A DNA stretch of 64,000 nucleotides from Phytophthora sp. 'mugwort' (lineage: Eukaryota > Oomycota > Peronosporomycetes > Peronosporales > Peronosporaceae): NCBI GenBank assembly GCA_033558025.1, contig JAUCEF010000009.1, forward strand, positions 2,976,001 through 3,040,000, read 5' to 3'. Positions within the stretch are counted from its first letter, which is position 1; each line of letters opens with the position of its first letter. Of the stretch, positions 45,112-54,221 are shown piece after piece. The position numbers and the translations under genes were made by a program. Below the pieces are notes generated by a model. The model ran no database searches, was not told the origin of the DNA, and saw only the letters and a list, made by a program, of their open reading frames with translations.

Positions 45112-48100
45112 CCCCGTCTTCCCTGACCAAGACCCCGACTACGCCTTCGCCATGGACGCCACGTCGACTACCGCCCGCATTAACAAGTTCGACGGAACTA
45201 ACTTCCACACGTGGAAGTTCAAGATGCAGATGGTGCTCGAGGAGCGCGAATTGTGGGAAGTGACAAGTGGGGAAGTGAAGCTGGAGCACTGCCAGACTGC
45301 GGCGGATCAAGCGCTCTTTCGGAAGAAGTCGCGCAAGGCGCTGGCGATGATCTGTCTCGCGATGGAGGATTCGCAGCTGCCGCTGGTTCGCTCGGCGAGT
45401 GGCGCGCATGATGCATGGTCAAGACTGGAAGGACACTTCGAGAAGAAGAGTTTGGCCAACAAGCTCTTTCTTCGTCGGCGTTTCTTCACGACGATGATGG
45501 ACGAAGGTGATGATGTGCTGGAGCACATCAACAAGATCAAGACGCTGGCGGAGCAGCTCGACGCAGTGGGCGCTCCGGTCAGCGAGGACGACTTGGTGAT
45601 CACGCTTTTGGGAAGTCTGAGCGAGTCGTACCAGTTCCTGATCACGGCGTTGGAGTCGAGAGCCGACTCACTGTCGTGGGAACTCGTGACGTCTCGGCTG
45701 CTTCATGAGGACATGAAGCGCAAGGAACAAGGTGGCGGTACGGACGGCACCGCGCACGGTCAAGGTCAAGCGTTCATGACAAGCGACAATAAGCGCAAGG
45801 GTCGGCAGGCGCAGAAGACTAGTGCCTGTCACTACTGTGGCGAGCACGGACATTGGATCGCCAAGTGTCCGGTGCGAATCCGCGAGAACGCGGAGCGGCA
45901 GAGGCCGCAACGAGCGAATGTCGCGCAGAGTGAAGATGACTCTGGCGACTTCCTCTTCTCGGTTGGTGGTAACACGGGTGCCTCCAAGTCGAATGGAGTG
46001 TGGCTGGTCGACTCAGGTGCGACGCAGCACATGACGTACTCGAAGGAGTACATGAAGAACTACAAGAAGATCTCTCCGGTGGACGTGCATCTCGCGGACG
46101 ACGGTGTGGTTCAGGCTGTGGGGACCGGCGACATTGTGATGTCGATGAAGACCCCGCGCGGCATGAAGAAGGGTGTACTCACGAACGTGTGGCACATTCC
46201 GAAGCTGTCGCGCAACCTGTTTTCGGTTGGTCGGTTCACTAAGGACGTCGGGCCAGTTATCTTCGAGAGCGACGGGTGCTTCGCTGAAACGAAGAGTCTC
46301 AAGTGGAAGCTCGGCGCTCGTGAGGGCAAAGGACTGTTCAAGCTGTGCATGACTCCGATGATGCCTGACGAGGCCAATGCGGCAAGTTCGAAGGATCGCC
46401 AAGGGGACACCACGTCGTACCTCTGGCACCTTCGACTTGGTCACATCGGCCATGGCGGTCTAGACGCCATCGTCAAGAAGGGCTACGGTGTTGGTATCGA
46501 CATGGCGTCGGTGAAGCAGTGGGAGCTGTGCGACGGATGCTCACTCGGCAAGCAAACGCGAGTACGCTACATGAAGACGTCGCCAAACCGTGCCAAGCAA
46601 GTGCTAGAAGTCGTACACAGTGATGTATGCGGTCCCATGCAGACGCCGACCTTTGGAGGCAAGCGCTATTTTGTCACGTTTATCGATGACAAGTCGCACT
46701 TCTGTGTGGTGTACTTGCTGCGCAACAAGTCCGAGGTGGCCGACAAGTTCGCGCAATTCGTCGCGTTAGCTGAGACCCAGACTGGCAAGCGCGTGAAAAT
46801 GCTGCGGAGCGACAACGGCGGCGAGTACACTTCGGGTGAGATGGCCAAGTTCTGTGCGGACCGTGGTATCATGCAGAAGTTCACGCCGCCATACACGCCT
46901 CAGCTGAACGGAGTCGCCGAGCGCATGAACCGGACGTTGGTGGAGTGTGCGCGTTGCATGCTGGAACATGCTGGATTGCCCAAGACGTATTGGGGTGAAG
47001 CTGTCGTGACAGCTACATTCCTCCGTAATCGGTGTCCGACGCGTGCCATCAACCACGACAAGTCGCCGCACCAGGTTTGGACAGGCAAGAAACCGCTGCT
47101 AGCGAACCTCAAGGTGTTCGGTTGCCACGCGTACGTGCACGTGCCGAAGGAGAAGCGCACCAAGTTTGACGCTCGGTCGGTGCGCTGTCGGTTCCTGGGA
47201 TACTCGGAGCATGAGAAAGCGTACCGTTTCGAAGAGACCAAGAGCGGTCGCGTGCTGGTGAGCCGCGACGCGCAGTTTATGGAAGACGTCTTCGACAGTG
47301 GGAGACGTGACTACCATCAGAGGGAGGTGGTGGTCATTCAAGATGAAGAGACGACGGATCAAGATTCGTTGCAGTCGGATGAAGACGACAAAGAAGAAGA
47401 AGACGAAGAAGCAGCGCGGGACGAAGGTTTTGAACCAGGCAGCAAGCGACACCCGCGGACGCAGTCGCTGGAAGAAGCTGTGGAAGTTCCAAGTGCCAAG
47501 CGGCAGAGTCGACACCTGACTCTGGACGAGATGTCGGCTGCGGCTCAAGAAAGTCAAGACTTCGAAGCTGCATACGTCGTGAATTCAGTGGGAGAAATGC
47601 CGACCACGTTCAAGTCGGCGATGGAATCCAGCGACGCAGTCAAGTGGAAGGAGGCGTGTGACTCGGAGGTCGAGTCGCTCCGCAAGAACGAGACGTGGAT
47701 CCTCGTGCCGCTGCCAAAAGGACGCAAGGCAATCGGCAACCGATGGGTGTTCCGTGTGAAGGAGAACCAGGCTGGAGAGATCGAACGGTTCAAGGCGCGC
47801 CTGGTGGCCAAGGGATTTTCGCAGAAGTACGGCATCGACTACGACGAGACTTTCGCGCCAGTGGCCAAGTTCACGTCGATCAGGATCCTGCTCAGTCTGG
47901 CGGCCAAGTACAATCTCATGGTGCACCAGATGGATGTCAAGACAGCTTTCCTGAACGGTTTGTTAGACGAAGACATCTACATGGCACAGCCGGACGGCTA
48001 CATCGATGAAAAGCACCCGGACTATGTCTGTCAGCTCAAGCGGTCTCTTTACGGTTTGAAGCAGTCGCCGCGGATGTGGAACAAGACCATCGACGACCTC

Positions 48101-49225
48101 ATGCTCAAGCTAGGGTTCAAGAAGTGCGAGTCTGACCACTGCATCTACTTCAAGCGTGACGACCAAGACATGATCTTCGTGGCGCTATATGTCGACGACC
48201 TGATCCTCGCAAGTAACAACGACAAGCTGCTCAAGTCGACGAAGAAGGCGCTCAGTGACCGTTTCGAGATGACGGACCTGGGCCAGCTCAAGTACTTCCT
48301 CGGCATGGAAATCGATCAAGATGTGACGACAGGGAAGGTGTCAATGCGGCAAACCAAATTTACGAAAGACATTCTGGAGAAGTTCAACATGGAGAAGAGC
48401 AATCCTGTTAAGACGCCACAGGATCCGGGCCTCAAGCTGACCAAGGCCATGTGCGAGGGCGGCTGCAAGCACGACGAGACCATGGTAAACGTGCCATACC
48501 GGAACGCTGTGGGATGCCTCATGTATCTCATGGTAGGCACACGCCCGGACCTCGCAGCAGCAGTGGGAGTTCTCAGCCAGTTTGCAGCAGACCCATGTCC
48601 GACACACTGGCAGGCGCTTAAGAGGGTCTTCAGGTACATTCAAGGCACGAAGACGCACGGCATCGAGTTTCAAGCGAGCTGCGACGACGGACCCCAAGGC
48701 TATTCAGATGCCGACTGGGCTGGAGACATCGAGTCAAGAAGAAGTACAAGTGGCTACGCGTTCATGATGAATGGCGGATGCATCAGCTGGAGGAGCAAGA
48801 AGCAGCGGACAGTGGCGCTGTCTTCGACGGAAGCTGAGTACATGGCGCTATCGGAGGCGACACAAGAGGCGGTGTGGCTTAAGGTGTTCCTGTGCGAGCT
48901 CGGTGAGATGACAAGCGATGAAGCAATCAAGATCTACGAGGACAACCAAGGCTCCATCGCGTTGGCCAAGAATCCCGAATTCCACAAGCGCACCAAGCAC
49001 ATCGACATTCGCTACCATTTCGTGCGCGAGAAGGTGGAAGACGGTCAAGTGGTGCTGCAGTATGTTTCGACAACCGACATGCTGGCGGACATCATGACGA
49101 AGCCAATCTCTGCAACGCAGTTCAGTGTGCTCCGGAGCAAACTCGGCATCGAAGCGCTGAAGGCTGTCGAGTCGAGTGGGAGTGTTGTCAAGGAGACGTC
49201 TCGACCAGCTGCTGTATACCGGTAG
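45101..49225 (+). CDS. Copia Gag-Pol polyprotein, B1 subfamily (intact)
   Basis: One frame of 1374 codons. Gag (1-240) and zinc knuckle C243, C246, H251, C256; protease DSG at 304-306; integrase H443, H448, C477, C480 and D508, D571, E607 (35 residues between the last two); acidic linker with a DDKEEEDEE run near 762-770; reverse transcriptase with D945 in MDVKTAF and YVDD at 1030-1033; RNase H with YSDADWAGD at 1201, STEAEYMAL near 1242 and DNQGS at 1281. The protein should assemble particles, copy its RNA and integrate it. The start lies in the primer site, and the last 14 codons overlap the 3' LTR. The frame also crosses the purine-rich tract before that LTR, so coding and priming functions share sequence. 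Other B1 copies (Y, S, X, V) carry indels against this one. Confidence 0.96.
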   Translation: MSPSPVFPDQDPDYAFAMDATSTTARINKFDGTNFHTWKFKMQMVLEERELWEVTSGEVKLEHCQTAADQALFRKKSRKALAMICLAMEDSQLPLVRSASGAHDAWSRLEGHFEKKSLANKLFLRRRFFTTMMDEGDDVLEHINKIKTLAEQLDAVGAPVSEDDLVITLLGSLSESYQFLITALESRADSLSWELVTSRLLHEDMKRKEQGGGTDGTAHGQGQAFMTSDNKRKGRQAQKTSACHYCGEHGHWIAKCPVRIRENAERQRPQRANVAQSEDDSGDFLFSVGGNTGASKSNGVWLVDSGATQHMTYSKEYMKNYKKISPVDVHLADDGVVQAVGTGDIVMSMKTPRGMKKGVLTNVWHIPKLSRNLFSVGRFTKDVGPVIFESDGCFAETKSLKWKLGAREGKGLFKLCMTPMMPDEANAASSKDRQGDTTSYLWHLRLGHIGHGGLDAIVKKGYGVGIDMASVKQWELCDGCSLGKQTRVRYMKTSPNRAKQVLEVVHSDVCGPMQTPTFGGKRYFVTFIDDKSHFCVVYLLRNKSEVADKFAQFVALAETQTGKRVKMLRSDNGGEYTSGEMAKFCADRGIMQKFTPPYTPQLNGVAERMNRTLVECARCMLEHAGLPKTYWGEAVVTATFLRNRCPTRAINHDKSPHQVWTGKKPLLANLKVFGCHAYVHVPKEKRTKFDARSVRCRFLGYSEHEKAYRFEETKSGRVLVSRDAQFMEDVFDSGRRDYHQREVVVIQDEETTDQDSLQSDEDDKEEEDEEAARDEGFEPGSKRHPRTQSLEEAVEVPSAKRQSRHLTLDEMSAAAQESQDFEAAYVVNSVGEMPTTFKSAMESSDAVKWKEACDSEVESLRKNETWILVPLPKGRKAIGNRWVFRVKENQAGEIERFKARLVAKGFSQKYGIDYDETFAPVAKFTSIRILLSLAAKYNLMVHQMDVKTAFLNGLLDEDIYMAQPDGYIDEKHPDYVCQLKRSLYGLKQSPRMWNKTIDDLMLKLGFKKCESDHCIYFKRDDQDMIFVALYVDDLILASNNDKLLKSTKKALSDRFEMTDLGQLKYFLGMEIDQDVTTGKVSMRQTKFTKDILEKFNMEKSNPVKTPQDPGLKLTKAMCEGGCKHDETMVNVPYRNAVGCLMYLMVGTRPDLAAAVGVLSQFAADPCPTHWQALKRVFRYIQGTKTHGIEFQASCDDGPQGYSDADWAGDIESRRSTSGYAFMMNGGCISWRSKKQRTVALSSTEAEYMALSEATQEAVWLKVFLCELGEMTSDEAIKIYEDNQGSIALAKNPEFHKRTKHIDIRYHFVREKVEDGQVVLQYVSTTDMLADIMTKPISATQFSVLRSKLGIEALKAVESSGSVVKETSRPAAVYR

Positions 49226-49536
49226 GATACCGGTATGACCTTCACTCAGTGGCATCGCACTCATCATGTGATTACGAGACGAAGATTACGTCACGGTGTT
49301 TATGGGACGGTGTTTACGCCACGGACGATTACGCCATGGGTGGGTACAAGATTGTGGGTACATGATGGGCTCTACGTGGCACTCCCTGATTGGCTGAAGT
49401 AACTCAGTATCCAGTAGAGAATCCAGTAGAGTGTACCCAGTAGGTAGAACTGTAGGCTTAGAGGTAGCAAGGAGTTTGCGAACTAAGGACCTGAATCAAT
49501 CACTTTGCATTTTGCCATCAAGTGACCAAGCCTTTT
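49183..49536 (+). repeat. T 3' LTR
   Basis: 354 bp, identical by eye to the 5' LTR. It is preceded by the purine-rich GAGTGGGAG. Confidence 0.92.
49216..49236 (+). other. Perfect inverted repeat containing the Gag-Pol stop codon
   Basis: Arms ATACCGGTA (49216-49224) and TACCGGTAT (49228-49236) flank a GGA spacer. The TAG stop (49223-49225) lies at the inner end of the left arm. The same structure sits in every B LTR, at the 5' end of U3. Confidence 0.8.
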
Positions 49537-51262
49537 AGAGAATCGACGCCAAGGCCTGGATGAGATGTCTGCCATGGCTCGAGACAACGACAAGAGCTTC
49601 GAGGCGGCGTACGTCGTGGATTCAGTGGGAGAAATGCCGACCACGTTCAAGTCGGCGATGGAATCCAACGACGCACGCAAATGGAAGGAGGCCTGCGACT
49701 CGGAGTACGACTCGCTGCGCAAGAACGACACATGGGACGTGGTACCGCTGCCCAAGGGACGCAAGGCCATCGGCTGTCGATGGGTCTTTCGCGTGAAGGA
49801 GAACCAAGCCGGCGAGATCGAACGATACAAGGCGCGCCTGGTGGCTAAGGGCTTCTCGCAGAAGCACGGCATCGACTACGACGAGACCTTCGCGCCCGTG
49901 GCCAAGTTCACGTCCATCCGAATCGTGCTAGCGATGGCTGCCAAGTACGGGCTCAAGCTGCACCAGATGGACGTTAAGACAGCCTTTCTTAACGGCGTCC
50001 TGGATGAAGACATCTACATGCAGCAGCCGGATGGATACATAAGCGAAGGACGCCCGGATCATGTGTGCAAGCTCAAGCGCGCGCTCTACGGTCTCAAGCA
50101 GTCGCCGCGCATGTGGAACCACACCATCGACGACTTCATGCTCAAGCTGGACTTCGACAAGTGCGAGACCGACCACTGCGTCTACGTCAAGCGCAACGGC
50201 GACAGCATGGTGCTCGTGGTGCTGTACGTGGACGACCTGGTGATTGCGAGCAGTGATGACGACATGCTCAAGGCGACCAAGAGCGCACTAAGCAAGCGGT
50301 TCGAGATGACGGACCTAGGCGAGCTGAGCTACTTTCTCGGAATGGAGATCAAGCAAGACATCAAGGCTGGTGAGGTGACCATGCGGCAGACCAAGTTCGC
50401 GCGGAGCATCCTGAGCAAGTTCAGCATGGAGAACAGCAAGCCCGTGAAAACGCCGCAGGATCCCGGACTCAAGCTGACCAAGGCTATGTGCGACGGCGGG
50501 TGCAAGCATGATGACACCATGGCAGGCGTGCCTTACCGGAACGCCGTGGGCTGCCTCATGTACTTGATGGTGGGCACCCGACCGGATCTGGCTGCGGCAG
50601 TGGGCACACTGAGTCAGTTCGCTGCAGACCCATGCCCCACGCACTGGCAAGCACTCAAGCGCGTCCTCCGCTACATCCAAGGCACGGCGACGTACGGCAT
50701 CGAGTTTCGCACCAAGGACCAAGACGGCGTCTGCGGCTACTCGGATGCGGACTGGGCGGGTGATGTGGAGTCGCGCCGCAGCACGAGCGGATACGCGTTC
50801 ATAATGAGCGGTGGATGCGTGAGCTGGCGCAGCAAGAAGCAGAGGACGGTGGCACTATCGTCGACGGAAGCCGAGTACATGGCGCTATCGGAGGCAACAC
50901 AGGAGGCTGTGTGGCTCAAGGCGTTTCTGTGCGAGATAGGCGAAACCACAGAGGGCAAGGCGATCAAGATCTACGAAGACAACCAAGGATCCATCGCGCT
51001 TGCCAAGAATCCCGAGTTTCACAAGCGTACCAAGCATATCGACATTCGCTACCACTTCGTGCGCGAGAAGGTCGAGGACGGAGAAGTGGTGCTCGAGTAC
51101 TGTCCGACGCAAGACATGCTGGCGGACCTGATGACCAAGCCCATTTCAGCGGCGCAGTTCGACTGTCTCCGGAGCAAGCTCGGCATCGAAGCACCGAAGG
51201 CTATCGAGTCGAGTGGGAGTGTTGTCAAGGAGACGCCTCGAGCAGCTGCTGTATACCGGTAG
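49537..51262 (+). pseudogene. P linker, reverse transcriptase and RNase H
   Basis: Resumes the P polyprotein after T, to the stop inside the 3' LTR. The frame is open with [23 protein letters not shown] and DNQGS. Diagnostic bases AAGGGCTTCTCGC, CAGGATCCCGG and GTGGTGCTCGAG separate it from R and unit 2. Confidence 0.88.
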
Positions 51263-51532
51263 GATACCGGTATGACCTTCACTCAGTGGCACCTCAATCA
51301 CTCCGGCGATTACGGGACGATGATTACGATGCACGTGGGTACAAGATTGTGGGTACAAGATGGGCATCGACGTGGCGCTCTGCGATTGGCTGAAGTAACT
51401 CAGTATCCAGTAGAGAATCCAGTAGAGTGTACCCAGTAGGTAGAACTGTAGGCTTAGAGGTAGCAAGGAGTTTGCGAACTAAGGACCTAAATCAATCACT
51501 TTGCATTTTGCCATCAAGTGACCAAGCCTTTT
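51220..51532 (+). repeat. P 3' LTR (B2 type)
   Basis: 313 bp with the GGACCTAAATC variant. It is followed by TCTGTG (51533-51538) where the integrase of X resumes. Confidence 0.9.
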
Positions 51533-53906
51533 TCTGTGCGGACCGTGGTATCATGCAGAAGTTCACGCCGCCATCACGCCTCAGCTGAACGGAGTCGCCG
51601 AGCGCATGAACCGGACGTTGGTGGAGTGTGCGCGTTGCATGCTGGAACATGCTGGATTGCCCAAGACGTATTGGGGTGAAGCTGTCGTGACAGCTACGTT
51701 CCTCCGTAATCGGTGTCCGACGCGTGCCATCAACCACGACAAGTCGCCGCACCAGGTTTGGACAGGCAAGAAACCGCTGCTAGCGAACCTCAAGGTGTTC
51801 GGTTGCCACGCGTACGTGCACGTGCCGAAGGAGAAGCGCACCAAGTTTGACGCTCGGTCGGTGCGCTGTCGGTTCCTGGGATACTCGGAGCATGAGAAAG
51901 CGTACCGTTTCGAAGAGACCAAGAGCGGTCGCGTGCTGGTGAGCCGCGACGCGCAGTTTATGGAAGACGTCTTCGACAGTGGGAGACGTGACTACCATCA
52001 GAGGGAGGTGGTGGTCATTCAAGATGAAGAGACGACGGATCAAGATTCGTTGCAGTCGGATGAAGACGACAAAGAAGAAGAAGACGAAGAAGCAGCGCGG
52101 GACGAAGGTTTTGAACCAGGCAGCAAGCGACACCCGCGGACGCAGTCGCTGGAAGAAGCTGTGGAAGTTCCAAGTGCCAAGCGGCAGAGTCGACACCTGA
52201 CTCTGGACGAGATGTCGGCTGCGGCTCAAGAAAGTCAAGACTTCGAAGCTGCATACGTCGTGAATTCAGTGGGAGAAATGCCGACCACGTTCAAGTCGGC
52301 GATGGAATCCAGCGACGCAGTCAAGTGGAAGGAGGCGTGTGACTCGGAGGTCGAGTCGCTCCGCAAGAACGAGACGTGGATCCTCGTGCCGCTGCCAAAA
52401 GGACGCAAGGCAATCGGCAACCGATGGGTGTTCCGTGTGAAGGAGAACCAGGCTGGAGAGATCGAACGGTTCAAGGCGCGCCTGGTGGCCAAGGGATTTT
52501 CGCAGAAGTACCGCATCGACTACGACGAGACTTTCGCGCCAGTGGCCAAGTTCACGTCGATCAGGATCCTGCTCAGTCTGGCGGCCAAGTACAATCTCAT
52601 GGTGCACCAGATGGATGTCAAGACAGCTTTCCTGAACGGTTTGTTAGACGAAGACATCTACATGGCACAGCCGGACGGCTACAGCGATGAAAAGCACCCG
52701 GACTATGTCTGTCAGCTCAAGCGGTCTCTTTACGGTTTGAAGCAGTCGCCGCGGATGTGGAACAAGACCATCGACGACCTCATGCTCAAGCTAGGGTTCA
52801 AGAAGTGCGAGTCTGACCACTGCATCTACTTCAAGCGTGACGACCAAGACATGATCTTCGTGGCGCTATATGTCGACGACCTGATCCTCGCAAGTAACAA
52901 CGACAAGCTGCTCAAGTCGACGAAGAAGGCGCTCAGTGACCGTTTCGAGATGACGGACCTGGGCCAGCTCAAGTACTTCCTCGGCATGGAAATCGATCAA
53001 GATATGACGACAGGGAAGGTGTCGATGCGGCAAACCAAGTTTGCGAAAGACATTCTGGAGAAGTTCAACATGGAGAAGAGCAACCCTGTTAAGACGCCAC
53101 AGGATCCGGGCCTCAAGCTGACCAAGGCCATGTGCGAGGGCGGCTGCAAGCACGACGAGACCATGGTAAACGTGCCATACCGGAACGCTGTGGGATGCCT
53201 CATGTATCTCATGGTAGGCACACGCCCGGACCTCGCAGCAGCAGTGGGAGTTCTCAGCCAGTTTGCAGCAGACCCATGTCCGACACACTGGCAGGCGCTC
53301 AAGAGGGTCTTCAGGTACATTCAAGGCACGAAGACGCACGGCATCGAGTTTCAAGCGAGCTGCGACGACGGACCCCAAGGCTATTCAGATGCCGACTGGG
53401 CTGGAGACATCGAGTCAAGAAGAAGTACAAGTGGCTACGCGTTCATGATGAATGGCGGATGCATCAGCTGGAGGAGCAAGAAGCAGCGGACAGTGGCGCT
53501 GTCTTCGACGGAAGCTGAGTACATGGCGCTATCGGAGGCGACACAAGAGGCGGTGTGGCTCAAGGTGTTCCTGTGCGAGCTCGGCGAGATGACAAGCGAT
53601 GAAGCAATCAAGATCTACGAGGACAACCAAGGTTCCATCGCGTTGGCCAAGAATCCCGAATTCCACAAGCGCACCAAGCACATCGACATTCGCTACCATT
53701 TCGTGCGCGAGAAGGTGGAAGACGGTCAAGTGGTGCTGCAGTATGTTTCGACAACCGACATGCTGGCGGACATCATGACGAAGCCAATCTCTGCGACGCA
53801 GTTCAGTGTGCTCCGGAGCAAACTCGGCATCGAAGCGCTGAAGGCTGTCGAGTCGAGTGGGAGTGTTGTCAAGGAGACGTCTCGACCAGCTGCTGTATAC
53901 CGGTAG
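51533..53906 (+). pseudogene. X integrase end, RT and RNase H (frameshifted)
   Basis: B1 polyprotein from about residue 584 to the stop. One A is missing near 51574 (CCATCACGCC where T has CCATACACGCC), just before the integrase catalytic Glu, so the long frame begins only at 51606. Reverse transcriptase and RNase H motifs are intact. Point changes include YRIDY for YGIDY and GYSDE for GYIDE. Confidence 0.88.
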
Positions 53907-54217
53907 GATACCGGTATGACCTTCACTCAGTGGCATCGCAATCATCCTGTGATTACGAGACGAAGATTACGTCACGGTGTTTATGGGACGGTGTTTACGC
54001 CACGGACGATTACGCCATGGGTGGGTACAAGATTGTGGGTACATGATGGGCTCTACGTGGCACTCCCTGATTGGCTGAAGTAACTCAGTATCCAGTAGAG
54101 AATCCAGTAGAGTGTACCCAGTAGGTAGAACTGTAGGCTTAGAGGTAGCAAGGAGTTTGCGAACTAAGGACCTAAATCAATCACTTTGCATTTTGCCATC
54201 AAGTGACCAAGCCTTTT
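53864..54217 (+). repeat. Shared LTR of tandem elements X and V
   Basis: 354-bp B1 LTR. To its left is the 3' end of X pol, and directly to its right the primer site and gag start of V. Such a shared LTR arises by crossing over between LTRs of sister copies. Confidence 0.9.
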
Positions 54218-54221
54218 GGTT

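Larger units (their letters stand above)
44743..49536 (+). mobile_element. Element T: complete B1 copia retrotransposon
   Basis: A 4794-bp element with 354-bp LTRs (44743-45096 and 49183-49536) that look identical, a primer site, an intact 1374-codon frame and target duplications AGAGA at 44738-44742 and 49537-49541 in the linker region of P. Same orientation as its host. It is the reference intact B1 copy of this window and a good candidate for an active element. Confidence 0.95.
43022..51532 (+). mobile_element. Element P: B2 copia element, original 3' part (interrupted by T)
   Basis: Parts are 43022-44742 and 49537-51532. Its 3' LTR is followed by TCTGTG, matching the sequence before the hybrid LTR at 484. 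P is therefore the B2 element inserted in X, and its 5' LTR contributed the left part of 484-796. Its gag start was lost in the recombination that formed Y. T inserted at AGAGA. It carries private changes relative to R and unit 2. Confidence 0.78.
444..54217 (+). mobile_element. Element X: outermost B1 copia element (discontinuous)
   Basis: Visible parts are 444-483 and 51533-54217; everything between is younger insertion. X was entered by an A2 element at GGCGG and by B2 element P with the 6-base repeat TCTGTG (478-483 and 51533-51538). Its 3' LTR, 53864-54217, is followed directly by the primer site of element V, so X and V form a tandem dimer sharing one LTR. X has a frameshift near 51574 and is dead. 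Its 5' part is outside the window. Confidence 0.8.
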
